DNA of 64,000 nt from CAXXOK01 sp963675365. Its GTDB lineage: Bacteria; Bacillota; Clostridia; Christensenellales; Aristaeellaceae. Within the stretch, counting starts at the first letter, position 1. The number at the start of each line of letters is the position of its first letter. Below, piece after piece: positions 25,314-32,530 of the stretch. A model generated the notes under the pieces. That model saw nothing but the letters and a program-made list of their open reading frames with translations, had not been told where the DNA came from and ran no database searches. Made by a program: the position numbers and the translations under genes. Where the stretch lies: contig CAXXVA010000002.1 in the NCBI GenBank assembly GCA_963675365.2, forward strand, positions 186,001-250,000, given 5' to 3'.

Positions 25314-25538
25314 ATGGCAGAATATGAATTGGATTGTTTGGGCGAAGCTTGCCCCTTACCCCTGATGAAGGCTGAGAAGAAAATGAAGGACCTGGCTGCC
25401 GGCGACGTGCTGATCGTGCACATCGACCACAGCTGCGCCATGAAGAACGTACCCGAGTGGGCGCGCTCGCAGGGCTACAACGTGGAAGTGGACGAAGTGG
25501 ACGACGGCGAATGGGACGTTGTGATCGAAAAGGCGTAA
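25314..25538 (+). CDS. TusA/YeeD-like sulfur-carrier protein 2
   Basis: A 74-residue TusA-family carrier with LDCLGEACPLPLMKAEKK (CPxP) and IDHSCAMKNVPEWA. It lies between the two halves of the YeeE transporter, matching TsuB (YeeD), which accepts thiosulfate-derived sulfur from TsuA. A TAGGAGG ribosome site precedes ATG 25314. It shares the DHSC loop with the carrier at 23141, so the two are paralogues under separate promoters. Confidence 0.88.
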   Translation: MAEYELDCLGEACPLPLMKAEKKMKDLAAGDVLIVHIDHSCAMKNVPEWARSQGYNVEVDEVDDGEWDVVIEKA

Positions 25539-25554
25539 CGCCCCGCGTTCGTTC

Positions 25555-25578
25555 AGGGTTCCTGTCGCGCGGAACCCT
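25555..25578 (+). other. Stem-loop inside the YeeE operon
   Basis: AGGGTTCC (25555-25562) and GGAACCCT (25571-25578) around 8 nt. It lies just before the ribosome site of the second transporter half and may set relative expression. Confidence 0.5.
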
Positions 25579-25604
25579 ACCGCAAAAAGAAAGGTAGTGT
25601 CACT

Positions 25605-26153
25605 TTGAAAAAAGTATGGGAGAGCATCAGTAAAAACAGATATTACAAAATGGTGTTCAAAAATCCATTTACGTACATCACCGGAGCGGTGCTTCTTTCC
25701 ATTACACAGATCGCGCTGTTCGCCTATTCGGGTAATCCCTGGGGTGTGTCGGGTACGCTGGCAAACTGGGGCGCCTGGATTTATCAGCTGTTCGGCGGAA
25801 GCGTAGAGAAATGGTACTACTTTTCTTCTTCCGGGGCCCAGGCTACGCTGAACGCCGGGATTTTAAACCACAGCGGAACCATGCTCAACGTCGGTATCAT
25901 CGGCGGCGCGCTGATCGCAACGCTGCTCGCTTCGCAGTTTAAGTGGAAAAAAATCAAATCCGTCAAGCAGGTCATCGCGGCGGTGCTCGGCGGCTTGCTG
26001 ATGGGCTACGGCGCACGGCTTGCCGGCGGCTGTAACATCGGCGCGCTGTTTTCCGGTATCGCGTCGCTGTCCCTGTCGGGCTGGGTGTTTGCGGTCTTCC
26101 TGCTGGTCGGCGCGTGGATCGGAAGCAAGCTGTTGGCGAAATTCTTTATGTAG
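25605..26153 (+). CDS. YeeE/YedE (TsuA-like) transporter, second half
   Basis: A 182-residue membrane protein with about four or five helices and the C-terminal transporter motif ARLAGGCNIGALFSG. It starts at TTG 25605 with AAAGG about 10 nt upstream; the weak start and the stem-loop suggest limited translation. With the gene at 24559 it makes up a complete two-repeat YeeE/YedE. Some YedE relatives are linked to selenium, but no selenium gene is seen here. Confidence 0.83.
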   Translation: MKKVWESISKNRYYKMVFKNPFTYITGAVLLSITQIALFAYSGNPWGVSGTLANWGAWIYQLFGGSVEKWYYFSSSGAQATLNAGILNHSGTMLNVGIIGGALIATLLASQFKWKKIKSVKQVIAAVLGGLLMGYGARLAGGCNIGALFSGIASLSLSGWVFAVFLLVGAWIGSKLLAKFFM

Positions 26154-26192
26154 GCGTCATATCGTTGAACTTGCCATACACCCGGATCAGGA

Positions 26193-26225
26193 AAACCGTG
26201 ATGCGGATGAAAACGCTCACGGTTT
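26193..26225 (+). other. Stem-loop before the flavoprotein gene
   Basis: AAACCGTGA (26193-26201) with TCACGGTTT (26217-26225), 15-nt loop. No T run, so it is probably a read-through structure rather than a terminator. Confidence 0.45.
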
Positions 26226-26305
26226 CTCCATGAATGCGGGAAACGAACGGGCGGCGGCGGAAGCGGAAACGATGTGCGGTCAATAGATGAAAAGGAACGG
26301 AGACT

Positions 26306-27529
26306 ATGGAAAAGAAGATTGAGAATTACGACGTCGTCATCATCGGCGGCGGCGCGGCGGGCATGACCGCGGGGATCTACTGCGGGCGCGCCAGGCTGAA
26401 AACCCTGATTATCGAAAAAGCGCTGGTCGGCGGCCTTGCGACCTATACAAACGAAATTGAAAACTATCCGGGCTTCCCCGAGGGCAGCACCGGTTTGGGC
26501 CTGATGGAACTGTTCCACAAGCAGGCAAAGAAGTTCGACGTGAAGTTCAAGCTCACGGACGTGCGCAGCGTGAAGCTGGAAGGCGAAGACAAGATCGTGG
26601 AAACCTTCCGCAACGAATATCACTGCAAAGTCGTCATCATCGCTTCCGGCGGCAAACCCCGCCTGACCGGCGCCAAGGGCGAGGACAAATACCTGTACGA
26701 CAAGGGCATTTCCTTCTGCGCCACCTGCGACGCGGCGGCCAATACCGATAAAACCGTCATGGTCATCGGCAGCGGCGACGCGGCCATCGAGGAAGGCATG
26801 TTCCTGACCAAGTTTGCCAAGAAGGTCATCGTGTCCGTTCTGCATGACGACGGCACCATGGACTGCAACGAAATCGCCAAGGGCGAGTGCATGCGCAACG
26901 AGAAGATGGAATTCATGTGGAACACCACCGTGGACGAGTTCAAGGGCGGCGAGCGGCTGACGCACGTGGCGCTGAAGAACTCCAAAACCGGCGAAATCAC
27001 GGACGTGGCCGTGGACACCTGCTTCATCTTCATCGGCTATGTGCCCAACACTGAAATTTTCAAGGGCATGATCGACATGACCCGCGGCGGCTATGTGATC
27101 ACCAACGAGCGTATGGAAACGCGGATTCCCGGTGTGTTCTGCGCGGGCGACGTGCGCGACAAGTTCCTAAAGCAGGTTGCCACCGCCGTAGGCGACGGCG
27201 CAATCGCCGGGTACGCTGCGGAGAAATACATCGCCGAGAGCGAAACCTTCGAACACCAGATCATGGGGAACGACCGCCGGATCGTTTACGTGTACAACGC
27301 GGCAAACGCCGACGACCGCAAGATGCTTGCGGAGATGGAAAAATACGGGCAGTGCTGCTGCGACCTGATGCTTAAAAAGGTGGACGTCTACAAGTCCAAC
27401 GGCATCGCGCAGCGCCTGGGCGTGGAGCAGGTTCCCTGCGTCGCCTACATCCGCGACAACAAGGTCATCGGCTGCGTGTCCTGCGGCGAGATCAACGCCG
27501 AGAACATCGACAAGCTGGTCGAGCAGTAA
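26306..27529 (+). CDS. Thioredoxin-reductase-like flavoprotein with C-terminal thioredoxin-fold domain
   Basis: A 407-residue FAD oxidoreductase. It has the FAD site IIGGGAAGMTAGIY, redox pair CATCDA, nucleotide-site motif VIGSGDAAIEEG, and second FAD motif GVFCAGDVRDKFLKQ. The usual HRRxxxR segment that binds the NADPH phosphate is absent (VLHDDGTMDCNEI stands there). After about residue 315 comes a ~90-residue thioredoxin-like domain that keeps the cis-proline region (VEQVPCVAY) but lacks an N-terminal CxxC. It is last in the sulfur operon. It could reduce persulfides or disulfides on TusA; the electron donor is uncertain. An intrinsic terminator follows. Confidence 0.85.
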   Translation: MEKKIENYDVVIIGGGAAGMTAGIYCGRARLKTLIIEKALVGGLATYTNEIENYPGFPEGSTGLGLMELFHKQAKKFDVKFKLTDVRSVKLEGEDKIVETFRNEYHCKVVIIASGGKPRLTGAKGEDKYLYDKGISFCATCDAAANTDKTVMVIGSGDAAIEEGMFLTKFAKKVIVSVLHDDGTMDCNEIAKGECMRNEKMEFMWNTTVDEFKGGERLTHVALKNSKTGEITDVAVDTCFIFIGYVPNTEIFKGMIDMTRGGYVITNERMETRIPGVFCAGDVRDKFLKQVATAVGDGAIAGYAAEKYIAESETFEHQIMGNDRRIVYVYNAANADDRKMLAEMEKYGQCCCDLMLKKVDVYKSNGIAQRLGVEQVPCVAYIRDNKVIGCVSCGEINAENIDKLVEQ

Positions 27530-27562
27530 GAGTTTCGGATTCATGCTTGCATAGCAGCACAG

Positions 27563-27590
27563 TGGGAGACGCACAGGCGTCTCCCATTTT
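27563..27590 (+). terminator. Intrinsic terminator of the YeeE/flavoprotein operon
   Basis: TGGGAGACGC (27563-27572), loop ACAG, GCGTCTCCCA (27577-27586), then TTTT. Confidence 0.8.
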
Positions 27591-27609
27591 GCGTCCGTTT
27601 TCGGGGGCG

Positions 27610-27638
27610 TTGCACTTTTGCGTCGTTATCGCTAGAAT
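27610..27638 (+). promoter_or_regulatory. Promoter of the class I aldolase gene
   Basis: TTGCAC (27610-27615), a 17-nt spacer and TAGAAT (27633-27638). Confidence 0.65.
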
Positions 27639-27711
27639 GGGGATGGCTGGAAATATCCATGTTTCCGGTACGAGTTGCGGTCGCTGTTGGCCACAGAAAA
27701 GAGGAACCACT

Positions 27712-28599
27712 ATGAACATTGAACAGCTTACCCGCATGCGCGAGGGCAAAGGTTTTATCGCCGCGATGGACCAAAGCGGCGGCAGCACGCCCAAGGCGCT
27801 GAAGCTTTACGGCGTCCCGGAGGACGCTTACCACACCCAAGAGGAAATGTTCGACCTTGTGCACAGGATGCGGACCCGCGTGGTCGCAAATCCCGCGTTC
27901 ACACAGGAGCATATCCTGGGCGCCATCCTGTTCCGGCAGACGATGGAACGCAAGGTGGGCGGCCTGTACACCGCGGACTACCTGTGGCAGAAAAAAGGCG
28001 TCGTGCCGTTTTTAAAAATCGACCTTGGCCTTGCGCCGATGGAACAGGGCGTGCAGCTGATGAAGCCTATCACGGGGCTGGATGAAATTCTGGCCGCCGC
28101 CAACGAGCGCCATATTTTCGGCACCAAAATGCGCTCTGTGATCAAGCAAGCAAATCCCGAGGGCATCCGCCGCATCGCGGAGCAGCAGTTTGACTATGCG
28201 CTCAAAATCGCAAACGCCGGACTGGTGCCCATCGTGGAGCCGGAGGTTGACATATACAGCGCCGATAAGGCCGAGTCGGAAACAATACTCAAAGCGGAGC
28301 TTCAAAAGCAGCTTGCCGCTTTCCCCAAGGACAAGCTGTGCATGCTCAAGCTTTCCATCCCAACGCAGGACGATTTTTACCGGGACCTGATGGCCGATCC
28401 GCAGGTGGTGCGCGTCGTTGCGCTCTCCGGCGGGTACAGCCGGCGGGAGGCCGACGAGCGTCTGATCCGCAACCACGGCCTGATCGCAAGCTTCTCCCGC
28501 GCGCTGATGGAAGGGCTTTTCGCCTCGCAGACGGACGAAGCCTTTACCGCAACGCTGAAAGAAACGATCGTGGAAATCTACGCCGCGTCCATCACCTGA
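27712..28599 (+). CDS. fda: Class I fructose-1,6-bisphosphate aldolase
   Basis: A 295-residue cytosolic Schiff-base aldolase splitting fructose 1,6-bisphosphate to triose phosphates. It matches the staphylococcal class I enzyme throughout: GKGFIAAMDQSGGSTPKALK at the N terminus, VPFLKIDLGLA, PIVEPEVDIY, MLKLSIPT with the probable Schiff-base Lys, and VVALSGGYSR. ATG 27712 follows AGAGGAA. The C-terminal Ala-rich tail is of normal length. It is likely a glycolytic or gluconeogenic aldolase, co-transcribed with the flavin reductase 23 bp downstream. Confidence 0.93.
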   Translation: MNIEQLTRMREGKGFIAAMDQSGGSTPKALKLYGVPEDAYHTQEEMFDLVHRMRTRVVANPAFTQEHILGAILFRQTMERKVGGLYTADYLWQKKGVVPFLKIDLGLAPMEQGVQLMKPITGLDEILAAANERHIFGTKMRSVIKQANPEGIRRIAEQQFDYALKIANAGLVPIVEPEVDIYSADKAESETILKAELQKQLAAFPKDKLCMLKLSIPTQDDFYRDLMADPQVVRVVALSGGYSRREADERLIRNHGLIASFSRALMEGLFASQTDEAFTATLKETIVEIYAASIT

Positions 28600-28622
28600 A
28601 CGACTGAAACGAAAGGGAAACC

Positions 28623-29114
28623 ATGAGCAAAACTTTAGCAAGTATCAATGGGTGCTTTGCCCCAAAACCCAACGTTCTGATCTCCTGCAGGGGCGTAAAC
28701 GGCGAAAACAACGCCCTGGCCGTAGCCTATGCCTGCCAATGCAGCTATGATCCGCCGATGATCATGGCCGGCATCGTTCCGTCCCGCTATTCCTATGAAC
28801 TCATCAAGGAATCCGGCTGCTTTGTTGTCAATCTGGTAAGCGCGGAGAACAAGGCATTGTTTGATTACCTGGGATCGCACAGCGGCAGGGACGGGGATAA
28901 GCTCAAGGCGGCCGGCGCAAAGCTTACGGAGGCGGTTAAAATCAGCGCGCCCATCCTCGCGGATTGCCCGGTGAATATCGAGTGCAAGATCGTGGATTCC
29001 ATCATCACCGGTTCGCACCACATGTTTGTCGGCAAAGTCGAATACGTTCATGCCGACGAACATATGCTCAAGGAAAACGGCGAGGTTGATTTCAGCACGA
29101 TGAAGTTTCTATAA
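28623..29114 (+). CDS. Flavin reductase family protein (FMN-binding split barrel)
   Basis: A 163-residue FMN-binding protein. It has the usual pattern of flavoredoxin and flavin-reductase-like proteins: PNVLISCRG near the start, a PPMIMAGIVPSRYSYELI strand-loop that holds FMN, then FVVNLVS. It probably transfers electrons between NAD(P)H or a redox protein and FMN; the partner is unknown. GAAAGGG precedes ATG 28623, and the gene ends at a strong bidirectional terminator. Confidence 0.88.
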   Translation: MSKTLASINGCFAPKPNVLISCRGVNGENNALAVAYACQCSYDPPMIMAGIVPSRYSYELIKESGCFVVNLVSAENKALFDYLGSHSGRDGDKLKAAGAKLTEAVKISAPILADCPVNIECKIVDSIITGSHHMFVGKVEYVHADEHMLKENGEVDFSTMKFL

Positions 29115-29134
29115 TGCCCCGATCGCACCAGTGT

Positions 29135-29166
29135 AACAAAAAGCGCCCTTCCGGGCGCTTTTTGTT
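29135..29166. terminator. Bidirectional terminator, flavin reductase/DUF6132
   Basis: AACAAAAAGCGCCC (29135-29148), loop TTCC, GGGCGCTTTTTGTT (29153-29166): perfect 14-bp arms giving a T run on both strands. Confidence 0.88.
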
Positions 29167-29178
29167 TCGCGGCAGGGA

Positions 29179-29340
29179 TTACACCATCCCCGCGACGAGC
29201 AGGCCGAACACGGCCCCGTAGATGCTGGAGATATACGGGTTTGAGGTAATCGGACAGGAGCCCGAGGAACATCCCACCAGTTTATAATACAAATATCCAA
29301 GGCCGCCGCCAACCACCGCACCGATGATATACCCTACCAT
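29179..29340 (-). CDS. DUF6132-like small membrane protein
   Basis: A 53-residue protein with two hydrophobic segments flanking VGCSSGSCPITSNPY, a pattern seen in DUF6132-type small membrane proteins that often sit near rhodanese and thioredoxin genes. ATG 29340 has GGGGAGG at 6 nt; an ATG at 29346 would touch the ribosome site. The two cysteines in a short loop suggest thiol or metal chemistry at the membrane, which suits the sulfur genes upstream. Function unknown. Confidence 0.7.
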   Translation of the reverse strand: MVGYIIGAVVGGGLGYLYYKLVGCSSGSCPITSNPYISSIYGAVFGLLVAGMV

Positions 29341-29396
29341 GTGCATCCTCCCCATACTAATCCATTCTATACGCAACAGTAACGCATCGGACGCCT

Positions 29397-29423
29397 GCGG
29401 TCTGTGATGTGGTCACAGACCGC
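29397..29423 (-). terminator. Second hairpin after the wbp operon
   Basis: GCGGTCTGTGA (29397-29407) with TCACAGACCGC (29413-29423) around 5 nt, beyond the main terminator. No T run, so it probably blocks read-through or 3' decay. Confidence 0.5.
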
Positions 29424-29436
29424 GGGTACCGGGGAT

Positions 29437-29468
29437 CGAAAAAAGAGAAGGCAGCCCGCCTTCTCTTT
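29437..29468 (-). terminator. Intrinsic terminator of the wbp operon
   Basis: AAAGAGAAGGC (29442-29452) with GCCTTCTCTTT (29458-29468) around 5 nt; on the - strand a T run follows. Confidence 0.8.
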
Positions 29469-29501
29469 GAAACGTGTGTTGAATTGGATGCCAGGGCCCG
29501 G

Positions 29502-30806
29502 TTACAGCACCTCGATATTCTCCCGCGCCGCAATGGCTTTCATCGCGTTTTTGGTGTCGAACACCACTTTGGCGTGTTTCTGCACAAAGGCGTAATCCAC
29601 GTTGGTATGCGCGGTAGTCACGGCTACGATGTCTGCGTCCTTGAGCAGCGCTTCCGTCAGTTCCGGTTCGCTCTGCATTTGCAGACCCTCGTGGCGGAAG
29701 GACTGCACCCAGGGATCGAAGTATTGCACGTTCGCGCCGCGCTGTAAAAGCTCTTCGATTACCTTCAGGGCCGGGCTTTCGCGGTAGTCGTCGATATCCT
29801 GCTTGTAGGCTACGCCGAGCACCAAAACCTTCGCGCCGTTGAGTACAGTCTTGCGGCGGTTCAGGATCTCCATCATGCGCGTTGCGCAGTAGGCGGGCAT
29901 CCGGTCGTTGACCATCATGGAGCTTTCGATCATCGACGTATGGAAGCCGTATTCCCGGGCCTTCCACGACAGATAATACGGGTCCAGCGGGATGCAGTGG
30001 CCGCCGAGGCCAGGCCCCGGATAAAACGCCTGAAAGCCGTAGGGCTTGGTTTTGGCGGCTTCGATAACCTCCCAAATGCTGATGCCCATGCGCTCGCACA
30101 GCATCGCCAGCTCGTTGATCAGACCGATGTTGACGTTACGGTAGGTGTTTTCCAGAATCTTTTCCATCTCCGCGATCGCCGGGGAGGACACGCGGTGGAT
30201 AGGCGCTTCCAAAATCAGCTCGTACATGGTCGCGGCGATGTCGGTGCACTCCGGCGTGCAGCCGCCGACCACCTTGGGGGTGTTCTTGGTCTTGTAAATA
30301 AGGTTGCCTGGGTCCACGCGCTCGGGGGAAAACGCCAGATAAAAATCCTTGCCGCAGATCAGCCCGGTGGATTCAAAAATCGGCTTTAAAAGCTCTTCGG
30401 TGGTGCCCGGATAGGTGGTGGATTCCAGCACAATCAGCATATCCTTATGCAGATAGGGGACGATGCTTTCGCTGGAGGCTTTCACATAGCTGATGTCCGG
30501 CTGCTGGTGGCTGTCCAGAGGCGTCGGCACCGCGATGCAAACGCAGTCGCAGCTGGCGACCTCCGCAAAGCTTTCGGTCGCCCGAAGGCGTCCGGAGGAG
30601 ACGATTTCTTTCAGGTCTTCGTTGACGACGTCGCCGATGTAGTTATACCCGGCGTTGACCATATCGACCTTCTGTTTCTGCACGTCAAAGCCGATGACGC
30701 GGAACCCGGCCTTGGCCTTTTCCACCGCGAGCGGAAGCCCCACGTAGCCCAGACCGACCACGCCCATGGTGGATGTTTTGGATTGGATTTTTTCCTTGAG
30801 TTTCAT
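29502..30806 (-). CDS. wbpA: UDP-GlcNAc 6-dehydrogenase (WbpA)
   Basis: A 434-residue NAD-dependent nucleotide-sugar dehydrogenase that oxidises the C6 hydroxyl of UDP-GlcNAc to a carboxylate. It has the Rossmann motif VVGLGYVGLPLA, AVPTPLD, ESTTYPGTT, the substrate segment FSPERVDPGN, and the catalytic cysteine in GPGLGGHCIPLDP. ATG 30806 has GGAGG at 7-8 nt. It is last in the wbpB-wbpD-wbpE-wbpA order, and the WbpA rather than UglD/Ugd assignment rests on that set of partners. A double hairpin ends the operon. Confidence 0.9.
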   Translation of the reverse strand: MKLKEKIQSKTSTMGVVGLGYVGLPLAVEKAKAGFRVIGFDVQKQKVDMVNAGYNYIGDVVNEDLKEIVSSGRLRATESFAEVASCDCVCIAVPTPLDSHQQPDISYVKASSESIVPYLHKDMLIVLESTTYPGTTEELLKPIFESTGLICGKDFYLAFSPERVDPGNLIYKTKNTPKVVGGCTPECTDIAATMYELILEAPIHRVSSPAIAEMEKILENTYRNVNIGLINELAMLCERMGISIWEVIEAAKTKPYGFQAFYPGPGLGGHCIPLDPYYLSWKAREYGFHTSMIESSMMVNDRMPAYCATRMMEILNRRKTVLNGAKVLVLGVAYKQDIDDYRESPALKVIEELLQRGANVQYFDPWVQSFRHEGLQMQSEPELTEALLKDADIVAVTTAHTNVDYAFVQKHAKVVFDTKNAMKAIAARENIEVL

Positions 30807-30823
30807 CTTGCGTCCTCCGTCGT

Positions 30824-31957
30824 TCAGGGTTGCAGCGCCGCGCGTATGGTTTCGCAGATCAATGCGATGTCCTCTTCCTGCAGATACGGATGCATCGGCA
30901 GGTTTAAAACGGTTTTCGTTGCCCGGATGGTGTTGGGATACCATGCGTCCGGAAGGTTGAGCCCTTGATACACCGTCTGCTGGTGCAGTCCGCGCGGGTA
31001 ATAGATCATCGTGGGAACCCCGGCGTCCTTCAGCGCGGCCTTCAGGCGGTCGCGCTGGACCTCATTGCGGGCGAGGACGGTATACTGCGCCCAGCTGGAT
31101 ACATATCCATCCGGCACAAACGGCGTGACGACCAGGTTTCGCAGGCAGTGGGTATACGCTTCCGCCGCCCGGTTGACCAGGTCGAGTTCCTCGTTGGCAA
31201 ACGCCTTGAGCTTGGGCAAAAGAATGGCCGCCTGCAAGGTGTCCAGCCGCGAGTTCATGCCGGTGATGCGGTTATCGTACTTGTCGGTCGGCGAGCCGCC
31301 CTGCGTGCGCAGCGACCGCAGCGTCCGGTCCAGATCGTCGTCGTTGGTGAAAATCGCGCCGCCGTCGCCGTAGCAGCCCAGCGGCTTTGCGGGGAAGAAC
31401 GAGGTCGTCGCCGCGTCGCCGAACGAGCACGCCCGCCTGCCGTTGATGCTGCCGCCGAAGCCCTGCGCGCCGTCTTCTAAAATCAGCAAGCCGTACTTGC
31501 GCGCGATTTTTTCGATTTGGGCGTACTCCGCGGGCAGGCCGAACAGATCGACCGGGACGATCGCCTTGGGCTTAAGCTTGCCCTCGGCGATTACGCGCTT
31601 GATCTGGGTTTCCAAAGCGGCGGGATCGATGTTGAAGGTGGCGGGATCGATATCCACCAGTACGGGCGTCGCGCCCAGGATAGACGTTGTGCCCGCCGAG
31701 GCGATATAGGTAAAGTCGGAGGTGAACACCGCGTCGCCGGGGCCGACGCCCCAGGCCATGAGCACAAGCTGCAAAGCGTCGGTGCCGTTTGCACAGCTCA
31801 CGCAGTGCTTGACGCCGACGTAGTCCTTGAGCGCCTGTTCCAGTTCCTTGACTTTAGACCCGAGGATAAACGCGGAGCTGTCGATCACCTCGGCGATACC
31901 CTGATCGATCTCCGTTTTCAAGTGCTTGTATTGAGCGTTCAAATCCCGAAACCGCAT
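30824..31957 (-). CDS. wbpE: PLP aminotransferase of the diacetamido-uronate pathway (WbpE)
   Basis: A 377-residue DegT/DnrJ-type enzyme that aminates C3 of the 3-keto intermediate made by WbpB, using glutamate. It has CVSCANGTDALQLVL, ILEDGAQGFGG, and TTSFFPAKPLGCYGDGG with the PLP lysine at 191; the PAKPLG motif is the one found in WbpE/WlbC and ArnB relatives. It begins 9 bp after wbpD. A different aminotransferase (gene at 52150) serves the 4-amino sugar branch. Confidence 0.92.
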   Translation of the reverse strand: MRFRDLNAQYKHLKTEIDQGIAEVIDSSAFILGSKVKELEQALKDYVGVKHCVSCANGTDALQLVLMAWGVGPGDAVFTSDFTYIASAGTTSILGATPVLVDIDPATFNIDPAALETQIKRVIAEGKLKPKAIVPVDLFGLPAEYAQIEKIARKYGLLILEDGAQGFGGSINGRRACSFGDAATTSFFPAKPLGCYGDGGAIFTNDDDLDRTLRSLRTQGGSPTDKYDNRITGMNSRLDTLQAAILLPKLKAFANEELDLVNRAAEAYTHCLRNLVVTPFVPDGYVSSWAQYTVLARNEVQRDRLKAALKDAGVPTMIYYPRGLHQQTVYQGLNLPDAWYPNTIRATKTVLNLPMHPYLQEEDIALICETIRAALQP

Positions 31958-31966
31958 ATTGGCCTC

Positions 31967-32530
31967 CTATTCCGCTTTCTCGCGGAGTCCAGACCCGGTG
32001 AGTTCATAGTGTTTGTTGCAGGCGGGACAGGAAAGGTCTTCGGAAAGCCGCTGCCCGCATTCGCACACCCAGCCGTGCTGGCGCGCGGGGGAACCCAGCA
32101 TCAGCGCGTAGTCCGGCACGTCGGCGGTGACCACCGCTCCGGCGCCGATCATCGCCCATTGGCCGATGGTGTGCCCGCAGACCACCGTGGCGTTGGCGCC
32201 GATGGTCGCGCCGGTTTTCAGCAGGGTTTTGATGAACGGACCGCCGCTGGGGTATTTCGCGCGCGGGAACAGCACGTTGGTAAACACGCAGGACGGGCCG
32301 CAGAACACGTAATCCTCCAGCGTTACGCCCTGGTAGACCGACACGTTGTTCTGCACCCGGCATCCGCTGCCGATCACAACGCCCGGTGCGACGTTTACGT
32401 TCTGCCCCAGCGAGCAATTTTCGCCGATGACCGCGCCGGACTGTACGTGGCTGAAATGCCAGATTTTCGTGCCGTCTCCGATAGAGACGTTGCCGTCGAC
32501 GACGCTTGATTCATGCACAAAGTAACTCAT
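31967..32530 (-). CDS. wbpD: UDP-3-amino-sugar N-acetyltransferase (WbpD)
   Basis: A 187-residue left-handed beta-helix acetyltransferase that acetylates the 3-amino group with acetyl-CoA. Hexapeptide repeats run from about 10 to 150 (VVDGNVSIGDGTKIWHFSHV, then IGENCSLGQNVNV), with a coenzyme-A-binding loop near FPRAKYPSGG. The C terminus has a four-cysteine ribbon, CECGQRLSEDLSCPAC, common in this subgroup and probably zinc-binding. It overlaps wbpB by 4 bp. Confidence 0.92.
   Translation of the reverse strand: MSYFVHESSVVDGNVSIGDGTKIWHFSHVQSGAVIGENCSLGQNVNVAPGVVIGSGCRVQNNVSVYQGVTLEDYVFCGPSCVFTNVLFPRAKYPSGGPFIKTLLKTGATIGANATVVCGHTIGQWAMIGAGAVVTADVPDYALMLGSPARQHGWVCECGQRLSEDLSCPACNKHYELTGSGLREKAE

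Noticed and set aside
23141..25538. Selenium metabolism island
   Set aside because: YedE/TusA-like pairs can be selenium linked, but no selD, selenocysteine machinery or in-frame TGA codons were seen; thiosulfate or sulfane sulfur fits better.
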